Shown piece by piece: positions 36,141-47,310 of a stretch of DNA of 64,000 nt. This stretch comes from Hemerocallis citrina (taxonomy: Eukaryota > Streptophyta > Magnoliopsida > Asparagales > Asphodelaceae). Position 1 is the first letter of the stretch, and each line of letters starts with the position of its first letter. The DNA is taken from assembly GCA_017893485.1 (NCBI GenBank), contig CM030362.1:258420244-258484243 (forward strand), written 5' to 3'. The translations under genes were made by a program, and so were the position numbers. The notes below the pieces were generated by a model. The model was not told the DNA's origin. It ran no database searches and worked only from the letters and a program-made list of their open reading frames with translations.

Positions 36141-38945
36141 TTAAATAGCGAGTTCGGAGCACAACTCTCTCCTAGAGTTCCTCCTCACACTCGTCTCACG
36201 AATGGATCTCTCCCAGAGCCGAGCTCTTCCCTCCGCTCGCCTCCAAAGCGGACCTCTTCTCAACGAGTTCGGAGCACAACTCTTCCCTAGAGTTGCTCCT
36301 CAAAACTCGTCTTCCAAATGGCTCTCTCCCAGAGCCGAGCTCTTTGCTCCGCTCACCTCCAAGGCGGACCTCTTCTCAAACGAGTTCGGAGCTAAAACTC
36401 TCTCCTAGAGTTGCTCCTCAAACTCGTCTTCCAGATGGCTCTCTCCTAATGCCGAACTCTTCGCTCCGCTCACCTCCAAGGCGGACCTCTTCTCAAACGA
36501 GTTCGGAGCTAAAACTCTCTCCTAGAGTTGCTCCTCAAACTCGTCTTCCAGATCGCTCTGTCCCAGAGCCGAGCTCTTCACTCCGCTCGCCTCCAAAGCG
36601 GAGATCTTCTCGAACAAGATCGGATCACAACTCTCTCCTAGAGTTCCTCCTCAAACTCGTCTGTCAGATGGCTCTCCTAGAGCCGAGCTCTTCACTCCGC
36701 TCGCTTCCGAAGTGGACCTCTTCTCAACGAGTTCGGAGCACAACTCTCCCCTAGAGTTGCTCCTCAAAACTCATCTTCCCAAATGGCTTTCTCCTAATGC
36801 CGAACTCTTCGCTCCACTTACCTCCAAGGCGGACCTCTTCTAAAACGAGTTCGGAGATAAAACTCTCTCCTAGAGTTGCTCCTCAAACTCGTCTTCTAGA
36901 TCGCTCTCGCCCAGAGCCGAGCTCTTCGCTCCGCTCGCCTCCAAAGCGGAGCTCTTCTCAACGAGTTCAGAGCACAACTCTCCCCTAGAGTTGCTCCTCA
37001 AAACTCGTCTTCCAAATGGCTCTCCTAAAGCCGAGATCTTCACTCCGCTCGCCTCCAAAGCGGAGCACTTCTCGACGAGTTCGGAGCACAACTCTCTCCT
37101 AGAGTTCCTCCTCAAACTTGTCTCTCAAATGGCTCTCCTAAGGCCGAGCTCTGCGCTCCGCTCGCCTCCAAAGCAGAGCTCTTCTCAACGAGTTCGGAGC
37201 CCAACTCTCCCCTAGAGTTGCTCCTCAAAACTCGTCTTCCAAATGGCTCTCCTAAAGCCAAGCTCTTCACTCTGCTCGCCTCCAAAGCGGAGCTCTTCTC
37301 GACGAGTTCGGAGCACAACTCTCTCCTAGAGTTCCTCCTCAAACTTGTCTCTCAAATGGCTCTTCTAATGCCGAGCTCTTCACTCCGCTCGCCTCCAAAG
37401 TGGAGATCTTTTCAAACGAGTTCGGAGCACAACTCTCCCCTAGAGTTGCTCCTCAAAACTCATCTTCCAAATGGCTCTCCTAAAGCCGAGCTCTTCACTC
37501 CACTCGCCTCCAAAGCAGAGCTCTTCTCGAGTTCGGAGCTAAAACTCTCTCCTAGAGTTGTTCCTCAAACTCGTCTTCCAGATCGCTCTCTCCCAGAGCC
37601 GTGCTCTTCACTCCGCTCCCTCTAAAGCAGACCTCTTCTCAACGAGTTCGGAGCTCACAACTCTCCCCTAGTGTTGCTCCTCAAACTCGTCTTCCAAATG
37701 GCTCTCTCCCAGAGCCGAGCTCTTTGCTCCGCTCACCTCCAAGGCGGACCTCTTCTCAAACGAGTTCGGAGCTAAAACTTTCTCCTAGAGTTGCTCCTCC
37801 ACTCGTCTTCCAGATCGCTCTCTCCCAGAACCGAACTCTTCACTCCGCTCGCCTCCAAAGCGGAGATCTTCTCAAACAAGGTCGGAGCACAACTCTCTCC
37901 TAGAGTTCCTCCTCAAACCTGTCTCTCAAATGGCTCTTCAAATGCCGAGCTCTTCACTCCGCTCACCTCCAAAGCGGAGATCTTCTCAAACAAGGTTGGA
38001 GCACAACTCTCTCCTAGAGTTCCTCCTCAAACCTGCCTCTTAAATGGCTCTTCCAATGCCGAGCTCTCACTCCGCTCGCCTCCAAAGCAGAGATCTTCTC
38101 AAACAAGGTCGGAGCACAACTCTCTCCTAGAGTTCCTCCTCAAACCTGTCTCTCAAATGGCTCTTCAAATGCCGAGCTCTTCACTCCGCTCGCCTCCAAA
38201 GTGGAGATCTTCTCAAACAAGGTCGGAGCACAACTCTCTCCTAGAGTTCCTCCTCAAACCTGTCTCTCAAATGGCTCTTCAAATGCCGATCTCTTCACTC
38301 CGCCCGCCTCCAAAGCGGAGATCTTCTCAAACAAGGTCGGAGCACAACTCTCTCCTAGAGTTCCTCCTCAAACCTGTCTCTCAAATTGCTCTTCTAATGC
38401 CGAGCTCTTCACTCCGCTCGCCTCCAAAGCGGAGATCTTCTCAAACAAGTTCGGAGCACAACTCTCTCCTAGAGTTGCTCCTCAAACTCGTCTGCCAGAC
38501 GGCCCTCCTAGAGCCGAGATCTTCACTCCGCTCCCTCTTAAGCGGACCTCTTCTCAACGAGTTCAGAGCTCACAACTCTCCCCTTGAATTGCTCCTCAAA
38601 ACTCGTCTTCCAAATGGCTCTTCACTCCGCTCGCCTTCGAAGCGGACCTCTTCTCAACGAGTTCGAAGCTCACAACTCTCTCCTAGAGTTGCTCCTCAAA
38701 CTCGTCTTCCAGATGGCTCTCTCCTAGAGCCGAGCTCTTCGCTCCGCTCACCTCCAAAGCGGACCTCTTCTCAACAAGTTCGGAGCTCATAACTCTCTCC
38801 TAGAGTTGCTCCGCAAAACTCGTCTTCTAGATGGCTCTCTCCTAGAGTCGAGCTCTTCACTCCGCTTGCTTCCAAAGCGGGCCTCTTCTAAGCGAGTTCG
38901 GAGCTCAAAACTCTCCCATAGAGTTGCTCCTTACACTCTCTTCAA
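36141..38945 (+). repeat. Element D large tandem array, about 24 copies
   Basis: A ~114-119-bp unit is repeated about 24 times. Landmarks per unit are GAGTTCGGAGC, ACAACTCTCTCCTAGAGTT, CTCCTCAAACTCGTCT, AATGGCTCT, GCCGAGCTCTTCACTCCGCT and GCCTCCAAAGCGGA. Variants of the middle (CTCGTCTTCCAGATGG versus CCTGTCTCTCAAATGG) form sub-blocks: the second type dominates about 37890-38400. Several units are multiples of three, which keeps long open frames (for example 37791-38792) open without implying a gene. Confidence 0.9.
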
Positions 38946-41900
38946 AGAATGGGTCTTCCCATGGCTCTTAAGAGGATCTTCCTAGCACGTCTTCTCCACC
39001 CCTGGAAGTGGAGCTCCTCTTCAAAAATCTCCAAAACCAAACAGAGCATCCCCTCTTCCATATGCCGACCCATCCCCTTCATCAACTCGCCGAGCTTCTC
39101 CTCACGCTCGAGCCGTCTGAACTCCGAGCTCCACTACACCGAACTACTACGGGTAGAGGGTGAACTACCGAGTCACCGAGACGAAGGGACGAGGTACCGA
39201 CCTCCACATATCGAGAAAAATTCTGCCGATCCTATCTCACCGTCGGATCGTCTCAGAATTCGTGCTAGAACACGATGAACGGCTCAGATCGTGCCACGTC
39301 TCCACAAAATGACAAGATAATGTTTTCTCGAAATTTGAGCCTCTTGTCTTGTGATTCGCGCCACGATCGTGATCAACCGTCCAGATGGAGCCACATTGCT
39401 CGGATCTGAAATCTGATCTACCGAACTGCAAAGTGGCAAAAATGTGCCTCAAAATCCGTGCTCGGATCTACCGAACAAGATGCATCTGCCGAGCAGCAAA
39501 GCAGATGAAGCGGAAGAAAGAAAAAGAGGCTAACGGGTCAGGGTCGGATCCGATACCCACGGTCCGACCCATACCCTTCTTAGCTCCTTCATTCTTCTCC
39601 TTCTTCTTCAATCTTCTCGCCAAAAGTACCCAACACTTCTCCTCTTCTTCACTGTGCGAAAGAACAAGGCAGAGGAGAGCACCCGAACGCCTCTCCTCCC
39701 CTTCTTCTTTCTTCTCAGGGCCGAGCTCTGACATGGCCGAGCCACCGAGCCGAGGTGCCGAGGTACCACCTCCACATATGGAGAAAAATACCGCCAACCC
39801 GATCTCACCGTTAGATCATCTCAAAATTCGCACTCAAGCGTGATGGATGGATCAGATCGCACCATGTCACCACAAAACGACAAGATAACGTTTTCTCGAA
39901 ACTCGTGTCTCTTGTCTCGTGATTCGCACCACGATCGTGATCAACCGTCCGATGGAGCCACGTAGCTCGGATCTGAAATACGAGCTACCGATCTACCGAG
40001 CGGGAAAGTGGTGAAAAATGCTCCTCAAAATCCGTGCTCAGATTTTCCGAACAAGAAGCAGAGGAGAGAAGCAGGGGAGTAGAGAAAAAAAAAATTTAGG
40101 GTCGGGACCCGTTAGGGTCGCAAACCCGAACTCATACCGCCTCTCCTCCCCTTCCTCTACTTCAACTAAACTGGCGCCAGAAACCAAACAAAACCAACCA
40201 AAGAAGAGAAACCCAAACTTTTCTTCGTCGCCTTCGAGCTCCAACTCCCGCCGAGTTCGACGACACCCTCAACCTCGCCGAACTCGTGTGGCAATCGAGC
40301 TCCGCCTTGGCCTCGCAACCGTTCGTCGAACCCAACACCTCCAAAATCCCGAGCTCCGACCTCCTCTCCACGTTGCGAGCTCCATTCGTGCCGAGCTCAC
40401 AAAGATCCGAAGCTCCCTCCGTCGTCAAGCTCACTTCCACTCGCCGACCATCTCCTTCGTCGAATCCGCCATAGCCTCAGCATTACCGAGCTCCAACGCC
40501 GAGCTCACAAAGCTCCGACGCATTGAGCTCCTCAATATGCCGGAGCTCCGAACTCCTTCGCCGAGCTCCTTCAAAGACCCTACCAGGATTCACTCTCCAC
40601 CGAGCTCAAGAACTCATCGCCGAGCTACTTCATAGCCTCGCCGACCTTGCCATCACCACCTCCGCCGAGCTTCGTCAAGCTCCATGGCCGTGCTCGAGCC
40701 CCTCTTCGTCGAGCGACACAATTCGTCCCTGAGATCGACCCTATGGCCGAGCTCCAAGCTCTTCGCCAGCCAACTCGTCGAAGCCGCTCGACAACCCTTC
40801 GACGTGCTCCGCTCTCCACCTCCGATGAGCTCTCCTCATGCCACTCCCCTCGCCAACTCATCGAGCTCCAAGCTCCTTGCCATCTTCCAAACCCAGCCGT
40901 TGAGCTCCTCTCTTTCGACAACTCGCCAACCGACCTCCACGCTCGAGCGACCCCATCGTCAATCTTCTCCTAGGCGAGCTCGCCACCTCCATGGCTGAGC
41001 TTCACCTCCACGCCTCCGCTACCGAACTCCAGCTCCAGCGGCGAGCTCCTCTCACTGTTAAGGTGGCGCCGAAGGAGAAGAAGCAGAGACGAGGTAGAGA
41101 GAAGGAGAGGCGAAGAACACAGCCGAAGAAGAACAGAGGAGAAGAAGCAGCGGGGGAATAAAGAAAAAGAAAAAGAAAAAGAAAAAAAAGGGGGGGCACG
41201 TGGCATTGCCACGTGGCATCATTTCGAAGGTCCGCTGATCCAAGCCGCCGCGCCGAAGTGCCGATCCGAGGAGCCGAAGAACCGACCCTCGTATATGGAG
41301 AAAAAACCCGCCGACCCACACGATCCATCCGATCTTCTCAAAAACCGCGTCACGACACGATCGATGCTCAGAAATGTGCCACGTGTCCAGAACGTGATCT
41401 GCCTTACGATGCGCGCACATCTGATCATCATCGACGCTCAGAAACGCGCCACGTGTCCAGAGCATGATCTGCTTTGCGATGCGTGCCGTCTGATCACGAT
41501 CGACGTCCAGAAACGTGCCACGTGTCCAGGTAATATTTAATTTATTTATTTATTTATTTATTTGTTTTACTTATTTAAAAAATCCGAAAAAATAATTAAA
41601 AAATCGAAAAAAATTAATTAAAAATTCCGAAAATAATTATTAATTCAGAAAAATTATTTTTAAATTCTGAAAAAAATAATTATTTAATTAGAATAATTAA
41701 TTAATATTTTAGATAATTAATTATTTAATTCGAAAAATGAATAAAAAAAATTTTAAAAATGAGGAAAAATTCAGAAAAATCTGGAAAAATCACCAAAAAT
41801 CCAGAAAATTCTGAGAATATTTTTGGGCATTTTACAAGCCCATAATAACACCATTACACCCCGAGCAAGATCCAAACTCCCTTAAGAACACCGATAAAAT

Positions 41901-41954
41901 CCCGTACGCCATTAGAACAGTAAAACTACTCCTCAAAGGCTGATCAAACTCAGT
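38946..41954 (+). other. Element D 3' region: duplicated blocks, no clear gene
   Basis: About 39191-39477 and 39759-40056 are two diverged copies of one block (shared: CGAAACTTGTGTC-like text, CACGATCGTGATCAACCGTCC, GGAGCCACGTAGCTCGGATC). About 40200-41000 is rich in CGAGCTCC-type runs in all frames. G-box motifs cluster at 41197-41215 and 41378-41529. From about 41540 it becomes very AT-rich. Many overlapping open frames exist but none has a recognisable domain. Confidence 0.6.
41197..41529. promoter_or_regulatory. Cluster of five CACGTG G-boxes
   Basis: CACGTGG..CCACGTGG pairs lie at 41197-41202 and 41210-41215. GCCACGTGTCCAG occurs at 41378-41390, 41448-41460 and 41517-41529, each at the end of a ~70-bp tandem unit containing GATGCTCAGAAA-like text. 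CACGTG is the G-box and ACGTGTCC resembles the ABRE core bound by plant bZIP factors. Function is inferred, not shown. Confidence 0.6.
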
Positions 41955-41974
41955 CTTCAGGAGTGGGGGGCTCG
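41955..41974 (+). other. Polypurine tract of element D
   Basis: TTCAGGAGTGGGGGGCTCG directly precedes the 3' LTR, and matches AGGAGTGGGGGCTCC before the 3' LTR of element B. Confidence 0.75.
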
Positions 41975-42594
41975 TGATATAGCTAAAAATAGGATTAAAT
42001 CGGGACCGTTCACATCGGACACGAATCTTAAAGCTCAAGGGTAAAACGGTAATTTCACATATAAATGGGTCCGAAACGGGTACTGGGACTCCTTCTCACA
42101 GATCCAATAACCCACGAACGGATCCACCTCAACTGGGTACGGGTCCCAACTCGATACAAACCCAGTCCGACAGGATAGAATTAGGGTCTCTGATTGAACC
42201 AAATCAACGAGCCTCATTCGCAACTATCCTCTCACCGGGAATTAAGGGATTACATTCCTAATCTGATTACGAGGATTTTTCTCCTTATCAGACCACAGGA
42301 ATTACATTCCTAATCTGATCCCTAAAGGCGGCTATAAATACCCCCCATCCACCACTATTAAGAGGTAATCAATACTTTTCCAGTTTAAAGTTCTTGCTTA
42401 ATCATTCAGATTACTGACAAGAGCGTCGGAGGGTGCGTCACCAGGATCCATCCCGGTGTCTCGCACTTTTTGCAGGTGAACGGCGGGAGTCAGCGGTCAG
42501 ACTCCAACAGAACAGGTTCAGGTTTGCTATTCAGGTTTTTCCAAGAATCCACAAATACTATCTGTTTGCTCCCACACCAAAATCAGCAGCAACA
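41975..42594 (+). repeat. Element D 3' LTR
   Basis: It starts TGATATAGC, ends CAGCAACA, is 620 bp long and pairs with 32996-33615 with few differences. Confidence 0.9.
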
Positions 42595-42659
42595 GATACT
42601 AAGGAATTAAATACAGAAAAATACTTTAAAAATACGTATTAATGGAAACAGGGGTTACA

Positions 42660-43584
42660 AATCCTACCCACCTTACAACAAAATTTCGTCCTCGAAATTT
42701 ACGTAGGCGGTATATAGGACAGAGCAAAAAGCAAACTATATGGTAACAGAATAGAGAATTAAAAAGGGAATGAACAAAGTGATGACAATACCTGAATTTT
42801 AAGGGAATACGGTAAGAAAGAAATACTAGCATGATATTCAATATTGAATCAACAATGAGGATGGATGTAAGTGCCGAAGAATAATGATCCAAGAATTGAA
42901 ATGCGACAAAATAACAAAATACCTGCAATCGCACTCAGGCAGTCTCTGCTTCCACTGCAATCGGGTCTGGGGCTTGACTGCACTCTTCATCTTGTCCTCC
43001 ACTGAGAGCTGATCCTCCAGTTGGTGTGCTTCTCCGTACCTTTCGGCAATTCTGAATCTTGTGGTCCTTCGCTCCGCATGCAAGACATCGACGATTGGCT
43101 TTCCAGTAATCCTTGTGTAGGTGACCGATCTTGCGGCAATAGCTACACGTCAGATTCTTCTTCTCATGGGTCTGCTTCATGATGGCGAAGTCGAGATGTT
43201 GCTGCGCAAATATGTTCAGTCGAGTGAGCTTTGCGTACTACTGAATCCTTTCCAGACTTGCTCTCATTAGCTCGTTGTGTTCTTTTGTAGTTCCATCATT
43301 CTTCGCATCTCCTGGAGAGTGGCAGTGATATTCACTGATGTCTCGTCCCTGGGCGGGGGAGTCGAATTGTCCTCACCAGCCATAGTCTGCAAAACCATCA
43401 AGTCGATGAGTATCCAGGTTGGTTATTCATTATCCATGTGATTAACGTGGTGCTCGTATTGTTGAGTTAACCTGGCTAAACTCTAACATAATTAGAGTAT
43501 AACCTGAATGAGTCAAGCCTGTCTAATGTATTAGTCAAACTAACACATTAGCCAAAACCTGGGCTCTGATACAACTAAAAACCT
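42660..43584 (-). pseudogene. Element C interior with gag remnant
   Basis: On the minus strand a frame starts MAGEDNSTPPPRDETSVN at 43383, then hits stops near 43275. From about 43180 the zinc-knuckle region is readable: CSYCRKIGHLHKDY (final Cys lost) and CLACGAKDHKIQNC (CX2CX4HX4C intact). The capsid core between the two is missing, so gag is internally deleted. A primer-binding site (43561-43574) and a polypurine-side motif (42680-42697) bound it. No protease, RT or integrase is present. Confidence 0.75.
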
Positions 43585-46500
43585 TGTCACGCCCCACTTC
43601 CTAGAATACGGGAATACAGGCACGTAACTGAGGCCCAGCGAATGATGCGAATACATCATTCATAAGCTGTATATTTAACTCAACAACAAGATAACAATAT
43701 CAACCATGCAAGCATGTAAAATCACGATAGGATAACAAAGTACATGACATATTACATGACATAATACAGGACAAAACCAACAACTGCAAAAGAAACATAG
43801 TTACGGGTCAAACACGCCCGGATTACAATAAAGATTACATGAATAAAACATGAATTAAAATAACATGAAAATAAACATGACTAAAATCTTTGTTCAGCAA
43901 CACCTTCAGGTAATTCTCCATCTGGGCCTGCAAGTACATTATTACAAGAGGAGGAAGAAACAAAGAGTCACCTGTTAATGCAAGTCATGGGCCGCAAGTG
44001 GTACAAGCTAACGGGACAAATATAGAATAAAACAAAAGCAGGAAAAGCAAGGAATCAAGAATCATATAATAGAGCAAATACAATATGCAACATGATCAAG
44101 AACAAGACATCGTGGAACAAATAGCATGCATGTAAACAATTAAATAATCCATAGGAACATGTAACATGTGAACGAGTAAGTAAGTAAACGTGTCAACATA
44201 AACGAGTAACATGTAGACAAGTAAACAAGTCATCATAACCATGTAACATGTAAACGGATCATGCAAGTGTATGTGTTAATGTCATGTCTTTTATTAACCT
44301 AACTAGGTAGCACTTCATGCGTCCCATACCACATGGTTGCCACTTGCAATCAAGTAAAAGTTTAGACTAGTGGTGGATTCTATAGGTCACGTACCCGGAA
44401 AACATATCAAGTCAATTGTATCTTGTATCGAGATACGTGCAATGTGGACATAGTGTAACATATAGCGTGAAACATAGAACATAAAATTTGCAAATTTGCA
44501 ATTTGCAACTTGCAAATTTGCATCGGAGAACCACGAGCCCCGTCCGAGTACGCTCTTCTATATTGCCCACTACTAAATCTTTTCCCTTTATACCCCGGCT
44601 TGTTATCTTTTCATTACAATTGAACATGAACAATAACTACATGTAACAACAAGGACGGGTAACATGACAGGATCAAGAATCAAGAATTATGCAATGCATG
44701 GAAACATATTTTAGGGCTTATAGAACATATTGATGCGACTAATGGCATGTATAATACTTAATTAAGAATAAAAGATATTATAACAACATGCAACCTAGTA
44801 ATAAGACAAGCAATTCATGCACAATATCATGTATAGTTATAAGAGTATTTATGTGTGTTGTGTTCATGCAATGCATATGAAAACAAAGTATTCGTGATCT
44901 TGTACGAATACGGGATCAATAGGTTATGTATAATACGAATAGAGTCAAGGAATAACTTGCGGTATTTTGCAAAAGTGCTTGTACTAGACCAACGAATTTG
45001 TACAAGGGGATACTTGCCTGTTAGTTGACGACGATGAAATTGAAGACAAGAATAACGGATCAGTATTTCGGATAGTAGAACATGTGCAAGATATATGGCA
45101 GCCATGCCAAATCAGCAACAGTAACTCCACAAAGCAAACTCCAAATAGAAACCAACTCCAAACAGAGATACAACCAACCCAACTCAACTTCACAACTCCA
45201 AAACAGTAACCACTCCACTCCAATCTCCTACTCCACAACACCAAATACTAATACAACTTCAATACAACTATCTAATCCCCACAAAACCAAAACAGCAACT
45301 ATCCAGACAGCAACAATCCCAAAACTCCTCTTTCTTCTTCTTCACTTCAACACAGACAGAGAGTGAGAGTGAGAGAGAGGGAGCGGGAAAAGGGAGCAGC
45401 GATGGGACAGCGAGGCGAGGGGAAGGCTCAAGCGGCAGTGACTGCGGAGCGACGGCGTGATGCGCTCAGGGTGGCGACGGGCTTCGACGAGGAGGAAGTC
45501 GACTGTGGCGGATTCAAGCAGAGGAGGGGCTTCGACTGGGTGGACGAATGGGGAAGGCAATGCGGGATGGTGGAGCGGCTTGACGGAGCCTTCGGCAATG
45601 GCGAGCAGTGTGAAGCGGCTTCGAGTGAGGAAGACAGTGGCAACGACCGGGAGGGAAGATGGCAGAGGCGAGCTCGAACGGGGGAAGATGATGGGACTTC
45701 GAATGGCGGTTGCTATGGTTAGGGTGCTCTGGTGATGAGCTGTCGACGAGCTCGAAGCTCGATGGCAATGGCAGAGGGAGAACTCGGGGGTTCTCAGAGC
45801 TGTCGAGCGAGGGAGCAGGGGGCAAGAGCGAGCGGTGAGGGCAGCAGAGTGAAGCGGCGATGGAGGACGATGACGGGGCGGCGCGATTGGGTCGACGAGG
45901 CGAGTTCGACTGTGGTGGCAGGCGGAGGCGACGGGAGACGAAGGAGGAGGTGGCGACTGAGGTTCGGCAATGGTGAGGAAGCCATTGGCAAAGCTTCGGT
46001 GGGATGGCAGGAACTCGGGGTGGAGGGAATGCTCGGCGGATGGCGCGTCAACAGAGGAGGGGTCGGGGTGGATCTCAGAGCAGGGACGAGGAGAGCGGGG
46101 TTGTCGACTGTGGAGGAGGGAAGCGGTGAGGGTGAGGGGATGCGATGGAGAAGGCGAGCGGGAGGCGCTCGCGACTGGAAGAATGTCGAGGGGAGGTGCG
46201 GGCTCTGCGGTGGTGAAGCTCCAATGGGTGACAAAGGTGGAAGATGGAGGAGGAAGAAGATGGGAGAGTTGGGTTCGGGTTTTGTTTGGTTCTCTGTTTC
46301 GGTTGAGAGACAGAGAAGGAGAGATAATGGGAGAGATAGGGATTACGGGGAAGGGGATTTGTATAATAATATAATAAGAAGTGAAGTAGTGGGGTGACAG
46401 AGAGTGGGGGTAGTTACTAGGTTATGGGAGAGTGTGTGCAAGTACGGGATTTGAAAGTGGGAGTTAGAGTACGGGACTAAAAAGTGGGGGTGTGAAGAAT

Positions 46501-46846
46501 TTGTATACGGGTAGGGGGTCTGTACAATTATATGAGTTCTGCTTTAGTGGGCTTGGGCTTAAAAGGGGCTCAAAGTATTTAAATAAAACAATTAGAATTT
46601 TGGGCTAATCTTTTGGGCTCAGATTAAATATAATAATAAAATTAGAATATGGAATTTGGGCTTAAAATAACAATTAAACAATTGGGCTTTGGACTAAATA
46701 TTAAACAATAGAATAATTTGTATATTGGGTTTCAAAAATAGTTTAAATAATAAATCAATTAGGAAAAAAAAATAGTTATAAGATACTAAGGAATTAAATG
46801 CGGAAAAATACTTTAAAAATACGTATTAATGGAAACAGGGGTTACA
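43585..46846 (-). repeat. Element C right (5') LTR
   Basis: 3262 bp, TGTCACGCCCCAC..GGGGTTACA. It matches the left LTR closely throughout. Together with the primer-binding site it defines minus-strand orientation. Confidence 0.9.
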
Positions 46847-47209
46847 CTCAAGATCATGGCCTTCAACAAAGAGGACAACTCTTCTGACCTCAGAGCCAAT
46901 CTGGACCTCATAGACGAGGTCAGGGAAAGATCCGCCATTCGAAGGAGCATATACCAACAAAGGATCGAGAAATTCTACAATAAGAAGGTCCACCCGGCGG
47001 ACATCAAGCAAAGTGACCTCGTGCTCAGAAAGCTAGCGGTATCCGACCCCAGAGGAAAGCGGAAACTGTCGCCTAATTGGGAGGGCCCTTACAAGGTCTC
47101 CGAAGTGGTACGCCCGGGCACATACCGACTTGCAGACCTGGGGGACAGGATAATCAAGAGGCCCTGGAATGAGGAGCACCTCATTAAGTTCTTCGAAGGA
47201 GAGGGCTAA

Positions 47210-47310
47210 ACTTATGTAACCAACCCATTGTAGTCGGCACTTACGTGTTTTCCCCTTTTTGTAAATAACAAAGTGTAATTTTTGTTTCCTCCTACATTTT
47301 TTTAATTTTT
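47210..47310 (+). other. Spacer between pol stop and first array of B
   Basis: AT-rich untranslated sequence between the integrase stop and the first repeat unit, without further signal. Confidence 0.5.

Larger units (their letters stand above)
32996..42594 (+). mobile_element. Element D: gag-only Tat-like retrotransposon
   Basis: LTRs of 620 bp each (32996-33615 and 41975-42594) begin TGATAT(G/A)GCTAAAAATAGG and end CAGCAACA. The TSD is GATAC (32991-32995 and 42595-42599). A primer-binding-like TGGCGTCGTCTGTGGG and a polypurine tract match element B. The interior has gag but no protease, RT, RNase H or integrase. It then has a tandem array of about 2.8 kb and further repeated GC-rich DNA. 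The architecture fits the TR-GAG class of non-autonomous elements. The LTRs are much more alike than those of B, so it is the youngest insertion in the stack. Confidence 0.9.
29803..42659 (-). repeat. Element C left LTR, split by element D
   Basis: Pieces 29803-32990 and 42595-42659 plus the duplicated GATAC form one LTR that pairs with 43585-46846 almost base for base. It contains a GC-rich, purine-biased plus-strand part at about 31560-32560. Its minus-strand equivalent holds Pro/Ser-rich frames that are not evidently genes. Confidence 0.9.
29803..46846 (-). mobile_element. Element C: non-autonomous Tekay/Del-like element
   Basis: The ends TGTCACGCCCCGCTTCCC and GGGGTTACA are flanked by CCCAA (29798-29802) and CTCAA (46847-46851), a TSD with one substitution. 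LTRs are 29803-42659 (with D removed, ~3.25 kb) and 43585-46846 (3262 bp). On the minus strand a primer-binding site TTGTATCAGAGCCC (43561-43574) and a TTCGAGGACGAAATTTTG motif beside the other LTR (about 42680-42697) match the Tekay/Del pattern. The 925-bp interior has only a gag remnant, so it cannot move alone. Confidence 0.9.
29264..47209 (+). pseudogene. Element B integrase, split by element C
   Basis: The core continues at 29279-29802 with WEMDLVGPFS (first Asp), then after a stop at 29480 LITDNGTQFAGK (second Asp). Then comes SNEQAKNVKRQ, where the usual catalytic Glu of the GQAE box reads Lys. Element C interrupts after EIGLPSPN. At 46852 the text resumes with MAFNKEDNSSDLRANLDL, ending with the C-terminal KLSPNWEGPYKVSEVVRPGTY and a stop at 47207-47209. 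The integrase would insert the DNA copy; a stop, a lost Glu and the insertion make it inactive. Confidence 0.9.

Noticed and set aside
37791..38792. 333-codon frame that looks like a large gene
   Set aside because: It is the tandem array of element D read in one frame; unit length is often a multiple of three.
40018..40998. Several frames of 100-205 codons in element D's 3' region
   Set aside because: CGAGCTCC-type repetition keeps many frames open on both strands at once; none resembles a known protein.
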